From the NCBI RefSeq assembly GCF_014651075.1, contig NZ_BMWE01000024.1, positions 30,044 through 94,043 on the forward strand: a stretch of 64,000 nt of DNA. The letters are read 5' to 3'. Shown in pieces: positions 7,467 to 15,332 of the stretch; the stretch's first letter is position 1, and each line of letters starts with the position of its first letter. The translations under genes and the position numbers were made by a program. Origin of the DNA: Streptomyces djakartensis (lineage in GTDB: Bacteria; Actinomycetota; Actinomycetes; Streptomycetales; Streptomycetaceae). The notes under the pieces are model-generated. The model worked only from the letters and a program-made list of their open reading frames with translations, was not told the DNA's origin and did no database searches.

Positions 7467-8708
7467 GTGCCCGCGAACAGACCCGCCGCCGAAGAGCCGC
7501 GGCTGACCGTCACCAGACCCCCGCGCCGACGTCTGCGCAGAGCGCTCGCGTCGGCGCTTCCCGTCCCGGTCATCGGGCTCGCCCTGCTGGTGGCTTCCGG
7601 GAACCTGCTGTTACCACTGCGCCAGGTGGTCACCATAGAGGCCAAGATGGCCTCGAAGAGGGACTTCTTCCAGGACCCGGTGGTCGAGCGGCTGCTCATG
7701 AAGCACGGCTTCCGCGTGCACATCACCAACATGGGCTCGCGTGAGATCGCGAAGCAGGACTACGAGGGATACGACGTCGTCTTCCCCTCCGGCCAGCCGG
7801 CCGCCGACCTGATCAGCCGGGAGCGCGCCCGGGCGAACCGCCCGGTGCTGCTGTACCGCCCGTTCGTCAGCCCCATCGTGCTGGCCACCTACCGGAACTA
7901 CGCCGAGGTGCTCACGGCGGAAGGCGTCGCCGAGCGCCTGCCGGGCCCGGGCGGCCGGCCCATGTACTACACCCTCGACATGCGGAAGTTCCTCGATCTG
8001 GCCCGCGGCAAGAGGAAGGGCGTCCAGCGTGACCCGGAGAACGGCTACCGCTGGGACGAGATCGACCGCGACGACCGCGTCCGCAACGGCAACAAGATCC
8101 TCGCCCAGACCTCGGACATCTGCGAAGCCAACTCGGCCGGCACCTACCTCGGGCTCGTGGCCTTCGTCGAGCACGGGAACGACGCGCCGGACAACGAGGC
8201 CGAGGCGGTGCGGCTCGCCCGGAAGATCAAGCCGCTCCTCGTCGAACAGGGCCTGCCGTCCTCCGAACGGGCCGAGACGTATCTGTCTCCCGACGGGCCG
8301 GGCATCGCCCCCGTCTCGGTGATCTACGAGCACCAGTTCCTCGCCCACCAGATCGCGTACCGGGCCGAGAAGGGCGCGACCGACGACGAGCGCGTCCTGC
8401 TCTATCCATCCACCCGCTTCGTCACCGAACCCCAGCTCGTCGCCCTGACCGGAGACGGCGCCCGGCTCGGGGAACTGGTCAGCGAGGACCCCGAACTCCA
8501 GCACCGTGCCGTGGAGCTGGGCTTCCGGGCCCGCAACGCCGGCGGCGGCGCCACCGGCGACGAACTGACCCGGTTCCTCACCGAACGGCGGATCCCGGCG
8601 CCCACCACCTCCTCCGGCGACACCCGGGCGGTCTTACCCAGCCTGCCCCTGCTGGAGAAGATGATCGAGATCGTCGGCGACTGCCCGGACCGGACGGGCG
8701 GCCGGTGA
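7467..8708 (+). CDS. Membrane-anchored substrate-binding-like protein
   Basis: The 413-residue protein has a basic N-terminus (RPPRRRLRRAL), one membrane anchor (about residues 31-52, VPVIGLALLVASGNLLLPL) and an extracytoplasmic domain with periplasmic-binding-protein-like segments (VFPSGQPAADLI, ILAQTSDICEANSAGTYLGLV, VSVIYEHQFLAHQ). GTG at 7467 follows GGGGGGAG. Its stop overlaps the start of the VWA lipoprotein gene (GTGA at 8705-8708), and a third gene follows with overlap, so the three proteins probably form one envelope assembly. Substrate and role are unknown. Confidence 0.7.
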   Translation: MPANRPAAEEPRLTVTRPPRRRLRRALASALPVPVIGLALLVASGNLLLPLRQVVTIEAKMASKRDFFQDPVVERLLMKHGFRVHITNMGSREIAKQDYEGYDVVFPSGQPAADLISRERARANRPVLLYRPFVSPIVLATYRNYAEVLTAEGVAERLPGPGGRPMYYTLDMRKFLDLARGKRKGVQRDPENGYRWDEIDRDDRVRNGNKILAQTSDICEANSAGTYLGLVAFVEHGNDAPDNEAEAVRLARKIKPLLVEQGLPSSERAETYLSPDGPGIAPVSVIYEHQFLAHQIAYRAEKGATDDERVLLYPSTRFVTEPQLVALTGDGARLGELVSEDPELQHRAVELGFRARNAGGGATGDELTRFLTERRIPAPTTSSGDTRAVLPSLPLLEKMIEIVGDCPDRTGGR

Positions 8709-10282
8709 GGCGCGGCACGGGCCTGCCGGCGCTCTGTGTGGCGCTCTGCCTGGCGCTCGTCACCGGCTTCCTCACCGCCTGCTCGGGCGACGACGGTGAC
8801 GACACGGTCCGGCTGCGCGTGCTCGCCGGTCCCGACCTCGCCGCACTGGCCCCGCTGCTGGGCGAGTTGAAGGACGAGACGGGCGTCGACCTGCGCCTGG
8901 ACCACCGGCCGGACGCCGAGACGAAGGCCCCGGACCGCGATCGGTACGACCTGGCGTGGCTGTCCTCCGACCGCTATCTGCGTCTCACCGACAAGGACGC
9001 CACCCGGGGCCTGCAGCGCACGCCCACCATGACGTCCCCCGTCGTCATCGGCCTGAAGCCGGACACGGCCCGGCAGCTCCGCGCCCACGTCCCCGGCTCC
9101 CGGCTCACCTGGGCCGACATCGCGGACGCCGCCGCCACCGGCACCGTCCGCTTCGGCATGGCCGACCCCCGCCACGCCGGCAGCGGGCTCGCCGCCCTCG
9201 TGGGCGTCGCCACCGCCGCGGCGGGCACCGGGGCGGCGCTGCGCCCCGAGGACGTCTCCTGCGACCGGCTGCGCGGCTTCCGCTCCGGCCAGACCCTCAC
9301 CGCCGACACCGGCCCCGCCCTTCTCGACTCCTACGCCCACCACCAGGACGAGGCCAACGCCCTCATCACGTACGAGTCCGACCTGCTCGCCCTCAACGCC
9401 ACCGGCCGCCTCGACGACCCCCTGGAGGTCGTCCGCCCCGACGACGGCATGGTCCTGGCGGACTTCCCGCTGCTCCTGCTGAACCCGGCCCACCGCACCG
9501 CGTACGACAAGGTCACCCAGTGGCTGCGGCGCGACTCGGTGCAGCGGCAGCTCATGCGGCACACCCTGCGCCGTCCGGTGAACACGACGGTCACCCGGGA
9601 CCCGCGGCTGCGCGAACCGGTCGGCAACGCCCTCTTCTACCCCGACCGGCCCGCCGTCGTGGAAACCCTGCTCGCCGACTACGGTGACCCCGACCGCCGC
9701 ACCACGAGCCAGGTGGTCTTCCTGCTCGACTTCTCCGGCTCGATGCGCGGCGCCCGGATGGCCGCCCTGCGCGAGGCGTTCGCCGGTCTCAGCGGCGCTG
9801 ACCCCTCCCCCTCCGGCAAGTTCACCCGCTTTTACCGGGGCGAGCGGCTGACCGTGGTCCGGTTCGCCGGCCGAGTGCTGGGGGAGAGGACCGTCACCGT
9901 CGCCGGGCCGGACGACCTCACCACCCTCGCCGGCGCCGTCGCCCGGGGCGGCTACGGCGACGCCACCGCCGTGTGGTCCGCCCTCGACCACGGCTACCGC
10001 GCCGCCGCCCGCGAACTGGCCGCCGACCCCGACCGCTCCCTCTCGCTGGTCCTGATGACGGACGGTGAGAACAACGCGGGCCTGTCCTACGTGGAGTTCG
10101 TACGCCGCCACCAGGCGCTGCCCGCCGCCGTACGGGACGGCGTCCACACCTACCCCGTGCACTTCGGCGAGGCCGACGCCGGTGCGCTGCGGCGCGCGGC
10201 GGCGAGGACGGGCGGACGGATGGTGGACGCCGGCGGCTCGTCCCTTTCCGAGGCCTTCAAGGAGATCCGTGGCTGTCACTGA
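8705..10282 (+). CDS. Substrate-binding and von Willebrand factor A domain lipoprotein
   Basis: A 525-residue protein. The N-terminus is a lipoprotein signal with lipobox LTAC (about residues 23-26), followed by a solute-binding-protein-like domain to about residue 310 (FGMADPRHAGSGLAALVG, ITYESDLLAL). A VWA domain from about residue 335 has an intact MIDAS: DFSGSM, then a conserved Thr region and LMTDGENN. It is therefore probably a surface-exposed, metal-dependent protein-binding subunit. It overlaps the upstream gene by 4 nt and the downstream gene by 14 nt. The SBP + VWA fusion is known in Streptomyces but has no established function. Confidence 0.8.
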   Translation: MRRGTGLPALCVALCLALVTGFLTACSGDDGDDTVRLRVLAGPDLAALAPLLGELKDETGVDLRLDHRPDAETKAPDRDRYDLAWLSSDRYLRLTDKDATRGLQRTPTMTSPVVIGLKPDTARQLRAHVPGSRLTWADIADAAATGTVRFGMADPRHAGSGLAALVGVATAAAGTGAALRPEDVSCDRLRGFRSGQTLTADTGPALLDSYAHHQDEANALITYESDLLALNATGRLDDPLEVVRPDDGMVLADFPLLLLNPAHRTAYDKVTQWLRRDSVQRQLMRHTLRRPVNTTVTRDPRLREPVGNALFYPDRPAVVETLLADYGDPDRRTTSQVVFLLDFSGSMRGARMAALREAFAGLSGADPSPSGKFTRFYRGERLTVVRFAGRVLGERTVTVAGPDDLTTLAGAVARGGYGDATAVWSALDHGYRAAARELAADPDRSLSLVLMTDGENNAGLSYVEFVRRHQALPAAVRDGVHTYPVHFGEADAGALRRAAARTGGRMVDAGGSSLSEAFKEIRGCH

Positions 10283-11018
10283 CGCGACCTGGTGGAGTCT
10301 TTGGTGGCCGTGGATGACGGTCTGGCTGGTGACGGCCGCCGGCGCGGTGGCGCTCGTGGTGGTCCTGGTGCGCCATGCCCGGGAGCGGCGCAGGCACCTG
10401 CGGCGCTGGCAGTCGGCGTACAGCATCTGCCTGTACCTGGACGAGCAGGCGGTGATGGACCTGTGGGAGCTGGGCAACTACCGGTCCGCGCTGGAGGAGG
10501 CCGTCGAGCTGCGGACGAAGGTCGACACGAGTGTCGGCTTCTGGAGCCGGGTGCTGACGTTTCTGTTCCGGTTCCGGCTGAAGCGGGACGTCAGTCAGGA
10601 GACGTTCCGCAAGTTCGTGCGCAAGGACAAACCGATCAACGTGATCGGCGTGGTCATGGAGGCCTTCGACCGGGCCGACGCCATCGTCCACGCCGACCTG
10701 ACCACCCTGACGGTCGTCCCGAACCGGAACCTCGCCGACAACCTGGCGGACGGCCGTGCGGTGACCCTGAGCCGCATCGGCGAATTCGTCTCGGTCAAAG
10801 GCGTGTTCACCCGCGCGCCGGAGGTGGCGGAGGGATTCGTCCTGCGGGCCGAGTACGGCGCCGAGCGGCCGCCGGTGTACATGCGCGTCGTGGCCCCCGG
10901 CGACGCGCGCCGCTCGATCCCGGCCGGCACGTTCACGGCCCGCTGCCTCGGCAAGATGACCGGCTGGCGTGAGGACACCCGCGAGGTGACGCTGGAGGCG
11001 ATCGCGATCTTCTGGTGA
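10269..11018 (+). CDS. Single-pass membrane protein, third member of VWA locus
   Basis: The 249-residue protein starts at GTG 10269, within the end of the VWA gene, behind a strong AAGGAG. One transmembrane helix near the N-terminus (WMTVWLVTAAGAVALVVVLV) is followed by a basic stop-transfer segment (RHARERRRHLRRW), placing the remaining about 200 residues in the cytoplasm. That domain has helical (LWELGNYRSALEEAVEL) then beta-rich segments. I recognise no enzyme motif. The overlap with the VWA lipoprotein gene argues for a transmembrane complex linking the outside sensor or adhesin to the cytoplasm. Confidence 0.7.
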   Translation: MAVTDATWWSLWWPWMTVWLVTAAGAVALVVVLVRHARERRRHLRRWQSAYSICLYLDEQAVMDLWELGNYRSALEEAVELRTKVDTSVGFWSRVLTFLFRFRLKRDVSQETFRKFVRKDKPINVIGVVMEAFDRADAIVHADLTTLTVVPNRNLADNLADGRAVTLSRIGEFVSVKGVFTRAPEVAEGFVLRAEYGAERPPVYMRVVAPGDARRSIPAGTFTARCLGKMTGWREDTREVTLEAIAIFW

Positions 11019-11054
11019 CCGCCGCTTGCTGACCGCCGCTCCGATCGCCCCCGC

Positions 11055-12068
11055 TCACCGGGAGTTCAGCTCGGCGAGCACCCGCAGGGTGCGCGGATCG
11101 GGCGCGAGGGCCAGCAGGTCGGTCACCGGTCCCTTCCGCCACAACTCCAGTCGCTCGGCGATGCGTTCGCGCGGACCTACCAGGGAGATCTCGTCGGCGA
11201 AGGCGTCCGGCACGGCGAGCACCGCCTCCTGGCGGCGGCCGGACAGGAACAGCTCCTGGATGCGGCGGGCCTGCTGTTCGTAGCCCATGCGGGCCATCAG
11301 GTCGGCGTGGAAGTTGCGGGCCGTGTGGCCCATGCCGCCGATGTAGAAGCCGAGCATCGCCTTCACGGGCAGCAGCCCCTCGGCGACGTCGTCGCAGACC
11401 CGGACCTGGGCCATGGGGGCGACCAGGAAACCCTCGGGCAAATCGCCCAGGGCCGGGCCGTACACCTCCGGCCGGGTCGGCGACCAGTACAGCGGCAGCC
11501 AGCCGTCGGCGATCCGGGTCGTCTGGGCGACGTTCTTCGGCCCTTCCGCGCCGAGCAGGATCGGCAGATCGGCGCGCAGGGGGTGCGTGATCGGCTTGAG
11601 GGGTTTGCCGAGGCCCGTGGCGTCCGGGCCCCGGTAGGGGTGGGAGTGGAAGCGGCCCGCCAGTTCGACGGGGGCCTCGCGGCGCAGCACCTGCCGCAGG
11701 ACGTCCACGTACTCGCGGGTGGCGGTGAGTGGCGAGGCGGGGAACGGGCGGCCGTACCAGCCCTCGACGACCTGCGGGCCGGAGAGCCCGAGGCCCAGCA
11801 TCACGCGGCCGCCGGACAGGTGATCCAGGGTGAGGGCGTGCATCGCGGTCGTGGCCGGTGACCGGGCCGCCATCTGCGCGACCGCCGTGCCGAGCCGGAT
11901 GCGGGAGGTGTGGGCCGCGATCCAGGTCAGCGGGGTGAAGGCGTCCGAGCCCCAGGACTCCGCCGTCCAGACGGAGTCGTAGCCGAGCCGCTCCGCCTCC
12001 CGGGCGAGCGGCACGTGGTCGGGGGAGGGACCGCGGCCCCAGTAGCCGAGCGCCAGACCGAGCCGCAT
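11055..12068 (-). CDS. LLM-class F420-dependent oxidoreductase
   Basis: The 337-residue (alpha/beta)8-barrel protein begins MRLGLALGYWG and has the luciferase-like features EAERLGYDSVWTAESWGSDAFTPL, the AARSP insertion and LSGGRVMLGLGLSGPQVVEGW, typical of actinobacterial F420-dependent members. It probably transfers hydride between F420 and an unknown substrate. It is convergent with the VWA locus (36-bp gap) and followed upstream by a separate minus-strand gene. Substrate cannot be inferred from context. Confidence 0.85.
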   Translation of the reverse strand: MRLGLALGYWGRGPSPDHVPLAREAERLGYDSVWTAESWGSDAFTPLTWIAAHTSRIRLGTAVAQMAARSPATTAMHALTLDHLSGGRVMLGLGLSGPQVVEGWYGRPFPASPLTATREYVDVLRQVLRREAPVELAGRFHSHPYRGPDATGLGKPLKPITHPLRADLPILLGAEGPKNVAQTTRIADGWLPLYWSPTRPEVYGPALGDLPEGFLVAPMAQVRVCDDVAEGLLPVKAMLGFYIGGMGHTARNFHADLMARMGYEQQARRIQELFLSGRRQEAVLAVPDAFADEISLVGPRERIAERLELWRKGPVTDLLALAPDPRTLRVLAELNSR

Positions 12069-12120
12069 ACCTGCCTCCTGACGCTGCGTCAGCCGACGGG
12101 GGAGCGACGACTGTACGGCA

Positions 12121-12153
12121 ACGGCCCCCCAACCCGGAAGGGCGAGGGGCCGT
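12121..12153 (-). terminator. Hairpin terminator downstream of the membrane protein gene
   Basis: ACGGCCCC (12121-12128) pairs with GGGGCCGT (12146-12153) across a 17-nt loop, immediately after the stop of the minus-strand gene at 12171-12998. No U-tract, as is usual in Streptomyces. Confidence 0.5.
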
Positions 12154-12170
12154 GCGAGAGGGGTGCGGGC

Positions 12171-12998
12171 TCAGCCGCGCTGGATGCCCGACGTGTCCTG
12201 CAGGACACCGCGGCGGCCGTCCTGCGTCTGGGCGACCAGGGCCGCTCCGCGCTGCTCCACCGCCAGGTACCAGGTACCCGGGGCGAGTTCGGCGATCGGG
12301 GTCGGCGAGCCGTCCTCCGCGAACAGCGGCCGCGGCACCGGCACCGCGAACCAGAACGGCGCGAAGTCCGCGGCCGGGGGCTGCGGGGCCTGCGCCTGCT
12401 GCGGCTGACCGCCGTACGGCTGCCCCGGCTGTCCCGGCTGCGGCTGGCCGTAGCCGCCGGGCTGCTGCGCGCCCGGGTAGCCGTAACCGCCCTGCGGCTG
12501 ACCACCGTAGGGCTGCGGTGCTGCGGGGCGGGGGGCCGGGACGAGGGCGCCCTTGAGGGCCGGGACCAAGGGCGTGGCGATCGCGGCGGCAGCCATGAGC
12601 AGCGTGGCGACGAAGGCGAGGATCATGCCGATGCCGGGGGTCGGGGCGCCGTCGCTCGCCCTCTCGCCGACGTTGTCGAAGCCGCCGGGCGCGTCGAGGA
12701 CGTTGCCGAGCGCGCTCCACGCGGCGAACACCGTGAAGGCGGCGCCGAACTGGCCGAGGTCGAGACCGGCAGGCTTCGGCACCTGCGGCAGGCCCCGGGC
12801 CGCGACGACGAGCGCGGCACCGATGATCCCCGCCAGTACGACGCTGAACACGACCGGACCGCTTCCCCACAGGCTGGGGAGCTCGACGCTGTCGGGGACA
12901 TTGTCGATCGAATACAGGTCGAGGAACGACGCGATGAACAGCAACACCGCTGCTCCGATCACCACGCCGTCGCCTCGAGTGAGGGAGCGGATATTCAC
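12171..12998 (-). CDS. Four-helix membrane protein with Pro/Gly/Gln-rich tail (DUF5336-like)
   Basis: The 275-residue protein has four predicted membrane helices in its first 150 residues (GVVIGAAVLLFIASF, VVFSVVLAGIIGAALVV, FGAAFTVFAAWSALG, MILAFVATLLMAAAAIATPL). A low-complexity stretch of PQPYGGQPQGGYGYPG-type repeats follows (about residues 155-215), then a short soluble C-terminal region. This layout matches actinobacterial DUF5336-type proteins. The tail may be cytoplasmic and disordered. A long gap (12999-13157) upstream suggests its own promoter. Confidence 0.7.
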   Translation of the reverse strand: MNIRSLTRGDGVVIGAAVLLFIASFLDLYSIDNVPDSVELPSLWGSGPVVFSVVLAGIIGAALVVAARGLPQVPKPAGLDLGQFGAAFTVFAAWSALGNVLDAPGGFDNVGERASDGAPTPGIGMILAFVATLLMAAAAIATPLVPALKGALVPAPRPAAPQPYGGQPQGGYGYPGAQQPGGYGQPQPGQPGQPYGGQPQQAQAPQPPAADFAPFWFAVPVPRPLFAEDGSPTPIAELAPGTWYLAVEQRGAALVAQTQDGRRGVLQDTSGIQRG

Positions 12999-13157
12999 TT
13001 CAGTCGGTCCTTCAGCTCAGTTGTCTCGTCATCGGTTGAGGCGTCGCTGTCACCATGTCGCCCTCGGGGCGGTGCGAAGCGCGGGGGTGGCCCCTCATAG
13101 TAGGGAGACACTATCGTTCGCCCGGCCGGGGTGTCCGCAGGGATCAGTCCGTGAGAA

Positions 13158-14096
13158 CTACCCGCGCAAGAAGCTCACGATTCCCTCAGAGATTCCTTGC
13201 GCCGCCTTCTGCCGCCACGCGCCACTGGTCAGCAACGCCGCGTCCTCGCTGTCGCGCATGTTGCCGCACTCGATGAACACCTTCGGGACCGTTGACAGAT
13301 TGAGACCGCCCAGGTCCTTGCGTGTGACGAGACCGGTCCCGCCGCCGACGTAGTCGGACGGCGCGCTGCCGGTCACGGCCCCGAAGCGGCCCGCGACGCG
13401 CTCGCCGAGATCGCGGGAGGGGGCGACGATCGCGCGGGTGTCCGCGGCGCCCGCGTGGACCGCGCCGGGCATGATGACGTGGAAACCGCGGTTGCCGGCG
13501 CCGGAGCCGTCCGCGTGGATCGAGACCACCGCGTCGGCCTTCGCCTCGTTGCCGATCCGGGCCCGCTCGTCCACGCACGGGCCGTACGGCCGGTCCCCGT
13601 CCTGCGTCAGCTTCACCGTGGCGCCCTGCTCCTGGAGCAGCGTGCGCATCCGGTGCGCCACGTCCAGGGTGAACTTCGCCTCCGGATAACCGTCGTTGGT
13701 GGACGTGCCGGTGGTGTCGCACTCCTTCTGGTTCGTCCCGATGTCCACCTTGCGGTTGATCTCGGAGGTGTGCTGGAAGTTACCCGGGTTGTGGCCCGGG
13801 TCGATGACGACGGTCTTCCCCTTGAGCGGGCCGGAGGCCGCGGGCGCGGAGGACCTGGATGAGGCGGACGCGCCAGGCTTCTTACCGTCGTCGGCGGGCG
13901 TACTCGACGCCGCGGGAGGGGAGGAGCGTACGTTCGCCCGGTCCGCGCCGCCTCCGTCGCCCGAGCCACCCGCCGTCTCGTACACCAGCCAGCCGAGCAG
14001 CGCCCCCGGCACCAGCGCGGCGAGCGCGACGGTCAGGGGCCCGCGGCGGGGGCGGCGGGGCTGGGGAGGTTCGAATTCCGGGCCTGCGTACGACAC
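13158..14096 (-). CDS. N-acetylmuramoyl-L-alanine amidase (Amidase_3)
   Basis: A 312-residue exported cell-wall hydrolase. It has a proline/arginine-rich cytoplasmic start, one membrane anchor (LTVALAALVPGALLGWLVY), a Ser/Ala/Pro-rich spacer and an Amidase_3 catalytic domain from about residue 105. The Zn2+-site motifs are VIDPGHNPGN, VSIHADGS and the catalytic Glu in VFIECGNMRD, all present. It should cleave the lactyl-peptide bond of peptidoglycan. The GTG at 14096 (VSYAGPEF) is chosen because AGGGTGG precedes it. Confidence 0.88.
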   Translation of the reverse strand: MSYAGPEFEPPQPRRPRRGPLTVALAALVPGALLGWLVYETAGGSGDGGGADRANVRSSPPAASSTPADDGKKPGASASSRSSAPAASGPLKGKTVVIDPGHNPGNFQHTSEINRKVDIGTNQKECDTTGTSTNDGYPEAKFTLDVAHRMRTLLQEQGATVKLTQDGDRPYGPCVDERARIGNEAKADAVVSIHADGSGAGNRGFHVIMPGAVHAGAADTRAIVAPSRDLGERVAGRFGAVTGSAPSDYVGGGTGLVTRKDLGGLNLSTVPKVFIECGNMRDSEDAALLTSGAWRQKAAQGISEGIVSFLRG

Positions 14097-14188
14097 GTCT
14101 GCCACCCTAGGGGGTGTACCCCCACTCAGCCGGCACGCCGAGAGCACGCACGGGGCAACGGGCCGAGGACCGCCGCCCGGGCGGCGGG

Positions 14189-14476
14189 CTACGGCCTGTC
14201 CTCTCCGCCGGTCCCGTGCCGTACCGCCTCCTTCACCCGCGCCTCGATCTCCTGGCGCGGGGTGTCCTCCCGCTTCGCGTACGCGGTCACCGCCGCCTGG
14301 ACGTCACGGGCGAGGTCGCGCCAGGCACGCCAGGCGGTCTCCCAGGTGGTGGTCTGCTGGTCGCTCCACTTGGTCTGGGTGGGCGGGCCGTACGCGTCCT
14401 GCAGTTGCCGCACGCGGGCGTACGCCTCGTCCGCCGTGCGCTGCTTCTCCACGAGCTCTGCGAAGGTGTGTGCCAC
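14189..14476 (-). CDS. Small helical protein, function unknown
   Basis: A 95-residue, highly charged, apparently all-helical protein (VAHTFAELVEKQRTADEAYARV...) with Trp-rich centre TTTWETAWRAWRDLARD and a charged C-terminus. The GTG at 14476 with AAGGAT 9 nt upstream is my choice; an in-frame ATG at 14521 would add 15 residues. I do not recognise the family. It lies between the amidase and methyltransferase genes on the same strand. Confidence 0.6.
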   Translation of the reverse strand: MAHTFAELVEKQRTADEAYARVRQLQDAYGPPTQTKWSDQQTTTWETAWRAWRDLARDVQAAVTAYAKREDTPRQEIEARVKEAVRHGTGGEDRP

Positions 14477-14583
14477 GCGCCCGGATCCTTGGGCAGCGAT
14501 GGCCCCCCACCGACTCGCCACGCCGCCCGTGGGCCGACCGGGCGGGGGCGGAGCGGGCGCAGTTCACCCGCCCGGTCGTTCTC

Positions 14584-15234
14584 TCAGACGCCCGGGCCCG
14601 TGCGGCGCAGCACCCGCAGGGAGCCCGTCGCCGAGACCTCCGAGAAGGCGCCGGAGGCCAGGGCCCTGAGGTAAACGCGGTACGGGGCCTGGCCGGTGAA
14701 CTCGTCCTGCGGGTCCGGGAAGACGTCGTGGATGAGGAGCAGGCCGCCCTCGGCGACATGCGGGGCCCAGCCCTCGTAGTCGGCGCCTGCGTGCTCGTCG
14801 GTGTGCCCGCCGTCGACGAAGACGAACCCCAGGGGCGTGTTCCAGAGCGCCGCGATCCGCGGGGAGCGGCCGACCAGGGCCACCACGTGGTCCTCCAGGC
14901 CGGCCCGGTGCAGGGTGCGGCGGAAGGTGGGCAGCGTGTCCATCAGGCCGAGTTCGGGGTCCACCGTCTCCGGGTCGTGGTACTCCCAGCCGGGCTGCTG
15001 CTCCTCGCTGCCCCGGTGGTGGTCGACGGTGAGCGCGCTGACCCCGGCCCCGCGGGCCGCGTCGGCGAGCAGGATCGTGGACCGGCCGCAGTACGTGCCG
15101 ATCTCCATCAGCGGCAGCCCCAGCCGGCCGGCTTCCACGGCCGCCGCGTACAGGGCCAGGCCCTCCTCGACGGGCATGAACCCCTTCGCCGCCTCGAACG
15201 CGGCCAGGATCTCGGGCTTCGGGGCCGCGGGCAT
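14584..15234 (-). CDS. Class I SAM-dependent methyltransferase (Methyltransf_24 type)
   Basis: A 216-residue methyltransferase: MEIGTYCGRSTILLADAA is motif I, SALTVDHH supplies the acidic ribose-binding residue, and FVFVDGGHTDEHAGADY with LLIHDVF matches the metal-assisted O-methyltransferase-like Methyltransf_24 family. Substrate unknown. It lies 98 bp after the end of the MFS gene on the same strand, with a strong hairpin between, so it likely has its own promoter. Confidence 0.8.
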   Translation of the reverse strand: MPAAPKPEILAAFEAAKGFMPVEEGLALYAAAVEAGRLGLPLMEIGTYCGRSTILLADAARGAGVSALTVDHHRGSEEQQPGWEYHDPETVDPELGLMDTLPTFRRTLHRAGLEDHVVALVGRSPRIAALWNTPLGFVFVDGGHTDEHAGADYEGWAPHVAEGGLLLIHDVFPDPQDEFTGQAPYRVYLRALASGAFSEVSATGSLRVLRRTGPGV

Positions 15235-15278
15235 GGGGGGTCCTCTCGGTCGTACGGCTGTCCGGGGGCCATCGTGCC

Positions 15279-15309
15279 GTACCCCCTGCCGGAGTCCGGC
15301 AGGGGGTAC
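15279..15309 (-). terminator. Perfect hairpin terminator of the MFS gene
   Basis: GTACCCCCTGCCGG (15279-15292) and CCGGCAGGGGGTAC (15296-15309) form a perfect 14-bp stem with a 3-nt loop, 24 bp after the MFS stop codon and before the methyltransferase start. Confidence 0.8.
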
Positions 15310-15332
15310 GGATCAGTGGAGGAGTGACCGGG

